Positions 8,673 to 17,560 are shown, counted from the stretch's first letter. The stretch is 64,000 nt of DNA from Sphingobacterium sp. N143 (GCF_030325625.1 NZ_JACAIS010000006.1:62001-126000); one strand, 5' to 3'. Made by a program: numbers and translations. The notes: generated by a model from the letters alone, not told the origin.

Positions 8673-9914
8673 TTATTTCAATAAATCACTAGCTTTTGTA
8701 AATGTCCAGTCAAATGCTGAAACGTTGGCTCCTACTGTTTGTGAGCCTGCTGTAACACTGATTGCATTACTTGTAAATTTAGTTGCGTCTATCGCCGTTG
8801 TTCCTTTAGATGTTAACAAGTTGGCGATTGTTTTGCCGGTTGGTAATACCATCTCCCATCTTGCCAGGCCGATCTTGCCACCATTAAATGAAATAACGGA
8901 TTTCTCATCATTAACATTCACTACATTGCCATCAGCATTGATGTTACTTACATAAACATTTTCTAATTTACCAGTTGCACCATCACGGAAATCTGCGATT
9001 TTCTTACCAGCAAGATTACTCATATTAATAGTGATGTTTTTTAAGGTGAATGAACCTACTGCATTACCTTCAGGACCATCAATTTCAAGTCCTGAATCAG
9101 ATTTTTCTGTCTGGATCACAAGGGCATTGTCAATTGTTCCGGCATAAGCTTGGTCAATATCCAAACCGTCATCTTCCTGTCCGTACACAACGACATTTTT
9201 CACATTCACTGTACCTCCGAAAAACTCGATTCCGTCATCTTTATTTGAAAAAATCTCAATATTTTCGATTGTTGTGCCGTTACCCACACCCGCCAATGTT
9301 AGTCCTTGTATCTCACTATCAGTAGCTACTGTAGTCCCACTATAACGGATAGAGACATATTTCAATGAACCGGAATTGTCTGCTGCATCAGTTCCACCAT
9401 ACTCACCATAGCTTAATCCGGCAGGAACTCCTTCAATGTATCCCTTACCTGATGAAGCTGCAACAGAAATAGGAGCCTTACCCAATAAGATTACTCCGCC
9501 CCATTGTCCAGCATCACTTGGTTTCAATGTGCTCTTTTTCTCACCAACTTTGATCTGATCGTTTACGCTCGTGAAAATAATAGGTTTATCAGCAGTACCG
9601 TTCGCTACTAATTTTCCACCTTGATCTACGATTAAAGTTGTCGCATTAGCCTCTTGGCCATCCTCTGCTTTTATGATAGTTCCTGGTTCAATTGTCAATG
9701 TAACACCTTCATCCACAACAACACGACCATCTAATACATAGATATTGTTTGCCGTCCATGTTTCGTTGGATTTTAAAATACCCGACTTCACGATATCCTT
9801 TCCTGGCTCTGGTGTCGGCTCAGGTCCTGGACTGATCGGATCGTCACTACTACAACCTACAGTAGCTAAACTTACTGCTAATGCTCCGAAGATTGGTAAA
9901 AATTTCTTTCTCAT
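8673..9914 (-). CDS. Beta-helix surface lipoprotein, partner of the TonB receptor
   Basis: 413 residues. A type II signal peptide has lipobox ATVGC (Cys21), followed by an S/D/P-rich tether containing PGPEPTPEPG. The rest is a repetitive right-handed parallel beta-helix pattern, with phrases such as LDGRVVVDEGVTLTIEPGT, DKPIIFTSVN, IENIEIFSNKDDGIEFFGG and GLDIDQAYAG. The Asp-rich turns could bind cations. Lipoproteins of this build often sit next to Bacteroidota TonB receptors, but no activity is established for them. It is the first gene of the pair with the receptor and is divergent from the ABC operon across a 387-bp gap. Confidence 0.8.
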   Translation of the reverse strand: MRKKFLPIFGALAVSLATVGCSSDDPISPGPEPTPEPGKDIVKSGILKSNETWTANNIYVLDGRVVVDEGVTLTIEPGTIIKAEDGQEANATTLIVDQGGKLVANGTADKPIIFTSVNDQIKVGEKKSTLKPSDAGQWGGVILLGKAPISVAASSGKGYIEGVPAGLSYGEYGGTDAADNSGSLKYVSIRYSGTTVATDSEIQGLTLAGVGNGTTIENIEIFSNKDDGIEFFGGTVNVKNVVVYGQEDDGLDIDQAYAGTIDNALVIQTEKSDSGLEIDGPEGNAVGSFTLKNITINMSNLAGKKIADFRDGATGKLENVYVSNINADGNVVNVNDEKSVISFNGGKIGLARWEMVLPTGKTIANLLTSKGTTAIDATKFTSNAISVTAGSQTVGANVSAFDWTFTKASDLLK

Positions 9915-10235
9915 GATTTAATTTTTTTTGACACTACAAATTAACCTAGCACATATTAACTTTATGTTGTTTTCAAGTTATTTATACATTACATCTGTGT
10001 TAACTTAATGTATACAACACTAAATTCGGTTCCTTCACCCCCAGTTCTCAAATTAAATCAGATCGATTTCCTCCATCATATTAAAGCAGTGTAATAAAAT
10101 TATTAAGCATGCATATTATTAACATAGTTAGGCTATTTTTATATTTTCAGTGTATTTCCTATGATAAGATCATCTCTCGGAGTGAAGGATTCTTTTTTGA
10201 CTCATTCGTGAAAAGATAAAGCACGATCTTATTAT

Positions 10236-10250
10236 TGCAATAATATTGCA
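10236..10250. promoter_or_regulatory. Perfect 7-1-7 palindrome, candidate Fur/Zur-family operator
   Basis: TGCAATA-A-TATTGCA is a perfect inverted repeat with 7-bp arms and a 1-bp centre, the architecture typical of Fur-superfamily (Fur, Zur, Mur) sites. It overlaps the predicted -33 element of the ABC operon promoter, the usual position for a repressor. The palindrome and spacing are seen directly; the regulator and metal are inferred. Confidence 0.55.
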
Positions 10251-10276
10251 TATACAAGGCAATTTATCTAAGTTTG
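10246..10276 (+). promoter_or_regulatory. Bacteroidota-type promoter for the ABC operon
   Basis: TTG at 10246-10248, a 20-bp gap, then TAAGTTTG at 10269-10276, which fits the TAnnTTTG -7 consensus exactly. The start codon lies 25 bp downstream, giving a short leader. Confidence 0.55.
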
Positions 10277-10301
10277 AATATATTTTCAATTTCAGATCCG
10301 C

Positions 10302-10943
10302 ATGAGCAATCCAATCGTATCTACTGAACAGCTATCATTTCGATACATCAATGCAAACAGCATCGAGTTTCCCGACATTCATATTGAAAAGGGAGAGCAC
10401 ACTTTATTACTGGGAGATTCAGGTACCGGAAAGACTACCCTGCTCAATATACTGGGTGGCTTATCTAAAACGGAAACAGGGCATGTTAAAATCAATGGAC
10501 AGGATCTTTCTTTATTGTCAAATAGTAAATTGGATCAATTCAGGTCACAATATATAGGCTTTATATTTCAGGAAGCTCATATGCTCAAAAACCTGACTTT
10601 AATGGAGAACATCAAACTGGCCCAGTCACTGGCCGGAAAAAAGATAGATATCAATGCCATTCATGCAGTGTTAACACAGTTGCAGCTGGATCACAAAACG
10701 GCTGCCTACCCCAATGAGTTAAGCCGTGGCCAACTACAGCGCGCTGCAATCGCACGTAGTGTCATCAACAAACCAGCGTTACTCATTGCTGACGAGCCAA
10801 CTGCCGCCTTGGATGACAACAATACAAATCGTGTACTGGAGCTTCTTTTACATATGGCAGATACAGCTGGGTCAACCTTGTTAATAACAACACATGACAA
10901 AAGGATCAAGGATCGCTTTTCCAAAATGTATCTTTTAACATAA
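10302..10943 (+). CDS. ABC transporter ATP-binding protein (LolD/MacB type), metal-linked system
   Basis: 213-residue cytoplasmic ATPase. Walker A is GDSGTGKTT, the Q-loop lies in FIFQEAHML, the signature is LSRGQLQRA (Arg replaces one Gly of LSGGQ), Walker B with D-loop is LLIADEPTAALD, and the switch His is in ITTHDKR. Size and motifs match the type VII (MacB/LolD/FtsE-like) group, which pairs with FtsX-like permeases such as the next gene. In gammaproteobacteria, a similar ATPase, FtsX-like permease and DUF3299 set belongs to zinc-regulated loci (recalled knowledge, not checked). The palindrome 50 bp upstream supports metal control. Confidence 0.9.
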   Translation: MSNPIVSTEQLSFRYINANSIEFPDIHIEKGEHTLLLGDSGTGKTTLLNILGGLSKTETGHVKINGQDLSLLSNSKLDQFRSQYIGFIFQEAHMLKNLTLMENIKLAQSLAGKKIDINAIHAVLTQLQLDHKTAAYPNELSRGQLQRAAIARSVINKPALLIADEPTAALDDNNTNRVLELLLHMADTAGSTLLITTHDKRIKDRFSKMYLLT

Positions 10944-11106
10944 ATTGTTTTACTTTTTATTCATCACTGCTAGCTTTTAAAGCTCTTATGCTATATTCCT
11001 GTTCGCAAACGCAAAAAAATGCTAGAATGCATAGGGTCTGAAATGAAACCTGCGCATACAATAGATGAGGACTCCATAGAACCTTTAAAAGACAAAAAAA
11101 TCACAT

Positions 11107-12516
11107 ATGAATACACTACAACTGGTCTGGAAAAATTTAAGTAGACAATTCGGTTCTGTTTTTTTAAGTATTTTACTTACAGCATTTGGGGTCTCCATTC
11201 TTGCTGTGCTTTCCATTACAGGCGAAATATTTGAAAAACAACTGGACAATAATAGTAAAAATATAGACTTGGTCATCGGTGCCAAAGGAAGCCCCCTTCA
11301 GCTGATCTTATCCAGCGTCTATCATATTGATAATCCGACAGGGAATATCCCCTTGGATGAACTTGGTCCACTCCGTCAGAATCCCCTGGTACAGTTGGCT
11401 GTCCCCCTATCTTTAGGCGATAACTTTAAGGGGCATCGCATTGTGGGTACCGATTCAACTTTTCTTGCCCTATACGCAACCAGTATCAATACCGGGCGCC
11501 TCTGGCAGAAAAACTTTGAAGTGGTCATTGGCGAACAGGTTGCAAAAAAAAATCAGCTTAAAATTGGGGATCAGATCAATAGCTCCCATGGGCTAAGTAA
11601 AGACGGTCATAGCCATGATCAGCATCCTTTTACCATCGTGGGGATATTAAAACAGAACAACAATGTCACCGACAACCTGATACTGACCAACCTGGAAAGT
11701 GTCTGGGATGTACACGGGATCGCCCATGCACATGGGGATCACGAAACACCACAGCAAAAAGAACAGCGTGAACGTGAGGAAGACAGGGCCGAAACAGTCA
11801 AAGCACACCTGCATCATCATGGTGAAGATCTCCCTGAAGGAGCTGCTGCCCCGATCGAAAAACAGGAAGACCAGCACGATCATGATCACGAAGGACATGC
11901 TGACCATGAGCACGAAGCTGAAGAAGAAGGCGTATTCGTTAAATCTATTGGCGCCGATATGGTCAAACAGAATGGACTTGAAATAACGGCAATACTGGTA
12001 AAATATCAATCTCCAGCCGCAATTGGCATACTACCAAAAATGATCGATCAGCAAACTGATATGCAAGCTGCATCACCTGCAATGGAAAGTACCCGTTTGT
12101 TCTCCCTGTTGGGGGTAGGGATAGATTCACTTTCGATCCTTGCTTATGTGATTATGCTGATTGCAGGACTGAGTGTCTTCATTAACTTATACAATGCATT
12201 AAAACAGCGCAAATATGATCTCGCTATCATGCGTACACTTGGTGCCTCCAAAGTCAAGTTATTTGCCATTGTGCTTCTGGAAGGATTGGCCATTACGATT
12301 GTAGGTGGACTGATAGGCCTGGTCCTTGCTCACCTCGCATTGTATTATATCAGCAGCCAGACCAGCCAGAGCGCCGACTTTATCGAATCTTTTGTCCTTT
12401 ATCCAAGGGAACTGGTATTTCTGGGTGTCGCTTGCCTCATCGGTATTCTCGCTGCGCTAATCCCTGCAATTAAAGCATACCGGACAAGTATCTCAGGCAC
12501 ATTGTCCAATCAATAA
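11107..12516 (+). CDS. FtsX/MacB-like ABC permease with His-rich periplasmic insert
   Basis: 469 residues. One N-terminal membrane helix (about 17-40) is followed by a MacB-type periplasmic domain, then three C-terminal helices (about 340-465), typical of FtsX/MacB permeases. The periplasmic part holds an unusual acidic, His-rich insert (about residues 158-275) with around 18 His, in clusters such as HAHGDH, HLHHHGED and HDHDHEGHADHEHE. Such stretches bind Zn, Ni, Co or Cu. It is 163 bp after the ATPase gene on the same strand and 71 bp before the DUF3299 gene. MacB-like systems usually act as mechanotransducers rather than true channels, so it may load or release metal rather than transport it. 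Confidence 0.88.
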   Translation: MNTLQLVWKNLSRQFGSVFLSILLTAFGVSILAVLSITGEIFEKQLDNNSKNIDLVIGAKGSPLQLILSSVYHIDNPTGNIPLDELGPLRQNPLVQLAVPLSLGDNFKGHRIVGTDSTFLALYATSINTGRLWQKNFEVVIGEQVAKKNQLKIGDQINSSHGLSKDGHSHDQHPFTIVGILKQNNNVTDNLILTNLESVWDVHGIAHAHGDHETPQQKEQREREEDRAETVKAHLHHHGEDLPEGAAAPIEKQEDQHDHDHEGHADHEHEAEEEGVFVKSIGADMVKQNGLEITAILVKYQSPAAIGILPKMIDQQTDMQAASPAMESTRLFSLLGVGIDSLSILAYVIMLIAGLSVFINLYNALKQRKYDLAIMRTLGASKVKLFAIVLLEGLAITIVGGLIGLVLAHLALYYISSQTSQSADFIESFVLYPRELVFLGVACLIGILAALIPAIKAYRTSISGTLSNQ

Positions 12517-12587
12517 ACTGTATCATAACACAATATCTTGACGAAACGATAACTTCAAACCAAAGTAATATTCATAACTTTAACACC

Positions 12588-13064
12588 ATGAAAAAGATCA
12601 TCACTATATTCGCTTTTATATTTTTCTTTATCAACCATAGCCAGGCACAGATAGGAAGCAACCCCGACGTGCCTGATCATACCCCCATGATGAATAAGAC
12701 CTGGGAGGCTATCGATAAAATGGCTTACAAGGTAACCTATAATGGCGCAAAAAAAATATATACCCCTTTCTATCCAAAGGAGCTTAAAGTCCTGGAGAAT
12801 AAGGTGGTGGAGCTTCCTGGATATATGGTTCCCCTTCATAGTGGTCGTAATCACAAAAACTTTATGATGTCTGTTTTACCGGTCATGCAATGCCAATTCT
12901 GTGGGTCAAATGGCATTCCGCCCATGGTCGAAGTAACGCTAAAAGGTGGGGCTGTCAAATTTTCGGAAGATCCCATTAAATTGAAAGGCAAAATGGTCTT
13001 TACCAAAGATCCCCTGAAAGGGAACTCTGAAATTCAGATTGTGGATGCTGAAGTCGTCAGATAA
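12588..13064 (+). CDS. DUF3299-family secreted protein
   Basis: 158 residues with a signal peptide (cleavage near SHSQAQ). The body is a small beta domain with GYMVPLH and then a MQCQFCG segment whose CxxC could bind metal or form a disulfide. It matches the DUF3299 family, whose function is unknown but which recurs next to ABC ATPase/FtsX-like permease pairs. It is the third gene of the palindrome-controlled operon, so a periplasmic metal-handling or accessory role is inferred. It converges on rsmE. Confidence 0.78.
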   Translation: MKKIITIFAFIFFFINHSQAQIGSNPDVPDHTPMMNKTWEAIDKMAYKVTYNGAKKIYTPFYPKELKVLENKVVELPGYMVPLHSGRNHKNFMMSVLPVMQCQFCGSNGIPPMVEVTLKGGAVKFSEDPIKLKGKMVFTKDPLKGNSEIQIVDAEVVR

Positions 13065-13091
13065 CCCGGCTAGGAATTCCTGCAATAGCTG

Positions 13092-13808
13092 TTAGTGCCT
13101 ATTCAACAAAGAGATTTCCAGGCTCGCTGCCAGTGCAGCCGTTTCAGTACGCAGACGAGCGTCGCCTAAAGATATCGGCTGAAAACCCGCCTCCAGGGCA
13201 AGTGCTATTTCTTCAGTAGAAAAGTCCCCCTCAGGACCTATTAAAACAATATAATGTTGACCAGGTTCAAAGACCTGATTCAGGTATTTTTTATCTGAGT
13301 CCACACAGTGTGCAATCGCTTTTCCTACACCATCCTGTGGGAGTTCTTTGAGAAATTGTTTGAAAGTAATGGCCGGATTCAACCGAGGTAAGTAGGCTTT
13401 CAAGGATTGTTTCATCGCAGCAACAATGACCTTATTCAGGCGGTCAGGCTTGACCTCCTTCCGCTCAGAATGCTCACAGATAATCGGTGTGATCTCTTGA
13501 ATACCGACTTCCGTTGCTTTCTCCAAAAACCATTCAATACGGTCAATATTCTTGGTGGGTGCCACAGCAACATGTAAGTGATAAGCTGATTGCTGAAAAT
13601 TTTCCTTTACCTGCAAAATAGCAAGTACAGTACGCTTCGGATGCGGATCTATAATTTGGGCTTCATACAAACCTCCACGACCATCTATTAAATGCAATCG
13701 ATCGCCGCTCTCCATGCGAAGCACACGAATAGCATGCTTACTCTCTTCCTCACTAAGGATAAAATTTTCTAAAGAAGGATTTAAATCCGGTGTAAAAAAT
13801 AACTGCAT
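13092..13808 (-). CDS. rsmE: 16S rRNA (uracil1498-N3)-methyltransferase RsmE
   Basis: 238 residues. The N-terminal PUA-like domain includes HAIRVLRMESGDRL. The C-terminal SPOUT knot has LIGPEGDFSTEE and the SAM-binding end LGDARLRTETAALA, both hallmarks of RsmE. It methylates U1498 in 16S rRNA. It is the last gene of the DedA-ppa-CNNM-rsmE run, 20 bp after the CNNM gene. Confidence 0.94.
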   Translation of the reverse strand: MQLFFTPDLNPSLENFILSEEESKHAIRVLRMESGDRLHLIDGRGGLYEAQIIDPHPKRTVLAILQVKENFQQSAYHLHVAVAPTKNIDRIEWFLEKATEVGIQEITPIICEHSERKEVKPDRLNKVIVAAMKQSLKAYLPRLNPAITFKQFLKELPQDGVGKAIAHCVDSDKKYLNQVFEPGQHYIVLIGPEGDFSTEEIALALEAGFQPISLGDARLRTETAALAASLEISLLNRH

Positions 13809-13828
13809 GTATTGTTTTTAGTGATCCC

Positions 13829-15142
13829 CTATTCTTCTGTCTCATCATCCGGAGATTCAACCAACTCCAGTTTAACAAATTCGATGTTCTGCTGAGCTCT
13901 ACGGATAATAGTGAATACATAACCGTATTCTTGCTTCCGTTCACCCACTTCAGGAATCTTATCAAAGATTTCACTCACCAGACCCGACATGGTATCGTAA
14001 TCTTGGCTTTCGGGCAGCTCAATTGGTAAAAATTCATTGACATCATGAATGCTTGCACCTGCATCAACCATATACTCTGTTTCAGAGATACGTTCCACAA
14101 CAGGTGTTTCTTCGTCATACTCATCCTGAATCTCACCGACCAATTCTTCTACAATATCCTCCAAGGTGGCCATGCCCGCAGTACCGCCAAACTCATCCAA
14201 GACAATTGCCAGTTGCAAACGTCTCTGCTGGAATTCAGCCATCAGATCATTGATTTTCTTGGTTTCAGGAATAAAATAAGGCTTACGCATGATATTTTTC
14301 ATCACCACCTCCTTTCCCTTTGCCAAGAGTGGAAGGATATCTTTGGTATGCACAATCCCCACGATCTGATCGATATTATCCTCATAGATCGGAATCCGGG
14401 AATAGCCCTCCTCCGTCATCGTTTCAATCAGTTCCGAAGCATCACTAGTCACCTCTACTGCAACGATCTTTGTACGAGGTACCATAATGTTCTTGACGAT
14501 ACGTTCATTAAAATCGAAGACATTCTTGATCAGCTCATGTTCCGCGATATCCAATGCTCCAGATTCCTTTCCCTTGTCCAGAAGGTATTGCAGCTCTTCT
14601 GAAGAGTGAGCCGATTCACCCTTTGTAACCTCAAATCCCAGAATCTTCAACAAGAAGTTTGCAAATCCATTTAGGATCCAGATAAAAGGTCTGAAGATAA
14701 AATAGAAAAATTGTAGGGGAACAGCAATTTTCATTGTTGTTGCCACAGGTTTTTGTATGGCGATTGACTTGGGTGCCAACTCACCAAATACGATGTGTAA
14801 CACGGTGATGATCGTAAAAGCAAGGACATGGCCAGCATTTTTTGCGATCGCCCCGGTCAATTCAACACCAAAAAAACCTAATGCGCCCTGCACAATTTGG
14901 GTCATTACAGCTTCTCCTACCCAACCTAAGGCAAGTGAAGAAAGTGTAATTCCCAATTGTGTAGCAGCCAAATAACCATCCAAATGCTCCGTTATACTTT
15001 TGGCTATTGTAGCAACTTTGCTACCTGTTTTTGCCTGAACTTCAATTTGGGAGACTCGGACTTTGACAATAGCAAACTCGGCAGCAACAAAAAAACCGTT
15101 GGCCAATACTAAAAACAATGTCCAAAAAATATCGAGCGCCAT
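13829..15142 (-). CDS. CNNM/CorC-family membrane transporter (hemolysin family)
   Basis: 437 residues. The N-terminal DUF21 domain has three to four membrane helices (about 1-180). A CBS pair follows (about 200-335; VPRTKIVAVEVTSDASEL, IVGIVHTKDILPLL, DEFGGTAGMATLEDIVEELVG in pieces), then the C-terminal CorC_HlyC domain (about 350-430). The family is linked to Mg2+ (and Co2+) efflux, and the name hemolysin is historical. It begins 8 bp after ppa and is followed by rsmE, so it is probably co-transcribed. Confidence 0.92.
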   Translation of the reverse strand: MALDIFWTLFLVLANGFFVAAEFAIVKVRVSQIEVQAKTGSKVATIAKSITEHLDGYLAATQLGITLSSLALGWVGEAVMTQIVQGALGFFGVELTGAIAKNAGHVLAFTIITVLHIVFGELAPKSIAIQKPVATTMKIAVPLQFFYFIFRPFIWILNGFANFLLKILGFEVTKGESAHSSEELQYLLDKGKESGALDIAEHELIKNVFDFNERIVKNIMVPRTKIVAVEVTSDASELIETMTEEGYSRIPIYEDNIDQIVGIVHTKDILPLLAKGKEVVMKNIMRKPYFIPETKKINDLMAEFQQRRLQLAIVLDEFGGTAGMATLEDIVEELVGEIQDEYDEETPVVERISETEYMVDAGASIHDVNEFLPIELPESQDYDTMSGLVSEIFDKIPEVGERKQEYGYVFTIIRRAQQNIEFVKLELVESPDDETEE

Positions 15143-15150
15143 GCTTGGGG

Positions 15151-15693
15151 TTATTTGTTAACAAATACTTGTTGATACAATTCAATAGCCTCAACCAAGA
15201 TTCTTTGTGCTTCTTCGCGTCCTTTCACACCTTCCACCACCACATGTTTCTTCTCTAGGGCTTTGTAACTCTCAAAAAATTGTACAATTTCTTTCATGGT
15301 ATGCGGCGGCAGCTGATCAATATCTTTAATATAATTAAAAACTGGGTCATTTTTAGCTACCGCAATAATCTTATCATCCTGCTCACCACCATCGACCATG
15401 TTCATCACACCGACAATCTGTGCTTCTACCAAAGTCAACGGCAAAATATCAACTGAACAAATGACCAAAATATCCAATGGATCTTTGTCATCGCAATAAG
15501 TCTGAGGAATAAATCCATAATTGGCTGGATAAACAACTGAAGAGCTCATTACTCTATCCAAAAGCAATAAACCTGTTTCTTTGTCTAATTCGTACTTTCC
15601 TTTAGATCCGTTTGTAATCTCAATGATAGCATTTACGGCATTTGGCACATTCTCACCTGGAGAAACCATGTGCCAAGGGTTTTGTTTACTCAT
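15151..15693 (-). CDS. ppa: Inorganic pyrophosphatase, family I
   Basis: 180-residue soluble enzyme hydrolysing pyrophosphate to phosphate. The family I signature is visible as DDKDPLDILV, with further conserved parts ITNGSKGKYELDK and YPANYGFIPQT. It sits between the DedA and CNNM genes with gaps of 7 and 8 bp, so one operon is likely. Confidence 0.95.
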   Translation of the reverse strand: MSKQNPWHMVSPGENVPNAVNAIIEITNGSKGKYELDKETGLLLLDRVMSSSVVYPANYGFIPQTYCDDKDPLDILVICSVDILPLTLVEAQIVGVMNMVDGGEQDDKIIAVAKNDPVFNYIKDIDQLPPHTMKEIVQFFESYKALEKKHVVVEGVKGREEAQRILVEAIELYQQVFVNK

Positions 15694-15700
15694 TTTTATT

Positions 15701-16351
15701 TTACTGTATATTTTGTTTGTTTCTTTTGTCTCTAATCCGCTTTTTAAGCAAGGTAATCGCTATTGGTAAAAAAGCGATCACAATCATCCCAACCACTACG
15801 TACTCTACATAATGTATGATCCAGGGAAATTCTATCCCTAGAAAATAGCCCGAGAGCGTCAATACCAACACCCATATCAAGGCTCCACTGATGTTATATA
15901 GAACGAATTTTTTGAAATCCAACTTTACAACACCTGCAAAGATAGGTGCAAAAGTACGAACAATTGGGACAAATCTACCTATAATTAAAGCTGTACCACC
16001 ATATTTATGATAAAATTCTTCTGCCATCACCACATATTTGCGCTTAAAAATGAAGCTGTCCTTTCGTTTAAACAGCATTGGCCCGGCCCGATAGCCAAAC
16101 CAATATCCCGTAAAATTACCCAGTATTCCTGCTCCAAGCAGCCCCAAACAAAGTGTATATATACTGACATCTATCTTATCAAGAGCACAAAATAATCCTG
16201 CTAAAAATAACAAATAATCGCCTGGTAGAAAGAAACCAAAAAACAGACCTGTTTCGGCAAATACGATCAAAATAACTAAATAAAATCCCCCCGAGCTCAA
16301 CAGCTCTTCAGGATTCATTAATTGTTGAAATGACAACAAAAGTTCATGCAT
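15701..16351 (-). CDS. DedA-family membrane protein
   Basis: 216 residues with a SNARE-associated (VTT) domain. It shows ETGLFFGFFLPGDYLL, a short loop pattern GYWFGYRAGP and GRFVPIVRTFAPIFAG, the conserved Arg/Pro re-entrant motif of DedA proteins, with four to five hydrophobic segments. DedA proteins are involved in undecaprenyl-phosphate or phospholipid flipping and membrane-potential homeostasis. It is the first gene of the run with ppa, CNNM and rsmE. Confidence 0.92.
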   Translation of the reverse strand: MHELLLSFQQLMNPEELLSSGGFYLVILIVFAETGLFFGFFLPGDYLLFLAGLFCALDKIDVSIYTLCLGLLGAGILGNFTGYWFGYRAGPMLFKRKDSFIFKRKYVVMAEEFYHKYGGTALIIGRFVPIVRTFAPIFAGVVKLDFKKFVLYNISGALIWVLVLTLSGYFLGIEFPWIIHYVEYVVVGMIVIAFLPIAITLLKKRIRDKRNKQNIQ

Positions 16352-16492
16352 AACTTTTAGTAAAAATCAATGTTGCTTTTCTATTTAGAACCAAATCTAC
16401 GCTTATCCTTGTACAATTTTTAAAAACAACAAAGTACAAATATAGTATTCTCCTAAAAATCGAAAGTAAATCAAGTGTAATATATCCTTCGT

Positions 16493-16909
16493 TTATTGAT
16501 TTTGTGTAGTTATACTGATAATAGATTCCCGAATGGTCTCGGCAATCTGATGAAGTTCGTCTTCACCAAGGTTTAATTTAGGACCTGCAAAATTTAGGTC
16601 ACTGACCTTATTGATCGGCACCAGGTGAATATGTGCATGGGCGACTTCCAGCCCGACAACTGCCACCCCGACTTTAACACATGGAATTACTTTTTTTATC
16701 CCCTGTGCAACAATTTTGGCGAATACCCACAGTGCCATGTACTCATCATCTGCAATATCAAAAATATAATCGGTTTCTTTCTTTGGGATTACCAATACAT
16801 GCCCCTTGGCAAGTGGACTGATATCCAAGAAAGCAAGAAAATCATTACTTTCCGCGACTTTATAAGCTGGAATCTCTCCAGCAACGATTTTTGAGAAAAT
16901 TGTTGACAT
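16493..16909 (-). CDS. HIT-family nucleotide hydrolase
   Basis: 138 residues. The opening TIFSKIVAGEIPAYKV and the catalytic HAHIHLVP (HxHxHxx) identify the Hint/HIT group, which hydrolyses adenosine phosphoramidates or dinucleoside polyphosphates. It is downstream of greA on the same strand, separated from it by a terminator, so it probably has its own promoter. Confidence 0.93.
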   Translation of the reverse strand: MSTIFSKIVAGEIPAYKVAESNDFLAFLDISPLAKGHVLVIPKKETDYIFDIADDEYMALWVFAKIVAQGIKKVIPCVKVGVAVVGLEVAHAHIHLVPINKVSDLNFAGPKLNLGEDELHQIAETIRESIISITTQNQ

Positions 16910-16961
16910 ATTATTCTAAATTGGAATAAACTTATCCTTGTTGTATTCAACAAATATAAAC

Positions 16962-16993
16962 AAAAAAGGTCGCGATTACTAGAACACGACCTT
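16962..16993 (-). terminator. Rho-independent terminator after greA
   Basis: Stem AAGGTCG / CGACCTT, followed by six T on the minus strand, 62 bp past the greA stop. A second GC-rich hairpin (GTGCGGT / ACCGCAC, 17019-17040) lies just before it and has no T-run. Confidence 0.75.
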
Positions 16994-17054
16994 CTTAATA
17001 TAAAGTTAATTTGTGGATGTGCGGTTATGGCATACCGCACATAACCGACATATA

Positions 17055-17528
17055 TTATCTTGAAACCTCTACGATTTCAAACTCAATCTTACCTGCAGGC
17101 ACATCGATCACAGCAGTATCGCCTTTCGATTTTCCCAATAACCCCTGTGCAATAGGCGATTTAACCGAAATCTTACCCGATTTCAAATCAGCTTCTGATT
17201 CAGCAACCAATTGATAGGTCATCTCCGCCCCATTCTTTTTATTCTTGATCTTCACAATAGATAAGGCCAAGACTTTTGATGTATCCAGTTTTGACTCGTC
17301 AATCAAACGTGCTGTAGCCAACGTATTTTCCAGATTGGCTATTTTAGCTTCATGAAGCCCTTGCGCTTCCTTCGCTGCATCATACTCTGCATTTTCCGAT
17401 AAATCACCTTTGTCCCGAGCCTCTGCAATAGCATTGGCAATTTTAGACCTTCCTTCCGTCTTCAGATAAGCTAATTCCTCTTTAAGCTTACGCAATCCTT
17501 CTTCCGTAAAATAAGTTACTTCTGCCAT
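17055..17528 (-). CDS. greA: Transcription elongation factor GreA
   Basis: 157 residues. The N-terminal antiparallel coiled coil (about 1-75) contains FTEEGLRKLKEELAYLK and the acidic tip with DLSENAEYDAAKE. The C-terminal FKBP-like domain has SVKSPIAQGLLGKSKGD. It rescues backtracked RNA polymerase by stimulating transcript cleavage. The length is standard. Its upstream border is the terminator of the two-component operon. Confidence 0.96.
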   Translation of the reverse strand: MAEVTYFTEEGLRKLKEELAYLKTEGRSKIANAIAEARDKGDLSENAEYDAAKEAQGLHEAKIANLENTLATARLIDESKLDTSKVLALSIVKIKNKKNGAEMTYQLVAESEADLKSGKISVKSPIAQGLLGKSKGDTAVIDVPAGKIEFEIVEVSR

Positions 17529-17560
17529 AATTTTATCTTTTTTCTTATTTTCTACATTTT

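Larger units (their letters stand above)
9915..10301. promoter_or_regulatory. Divergent regulatory region (387 bp)
   Basis: AT-rich region between the beta-helix lipoprotein gene (minus) and the ABC operon (plus). The plus-strand side contains the 7-1-7 palindrome and promoter listed separately. For the lipoprotein side I found TAATTTG-like -7 sequences but no well-spaced TTG, so no promoter is called there. I see no conserved ORF or RNA in it. Confidence 0.6.

Noticed and set aside
11647..12009. Overlapping open frames on both strands over the His-rich permease insert
   Set aside because: They arise from the biased CAT/GAT/GAA codons of the insert; the permease frame has clear domains on both sides.
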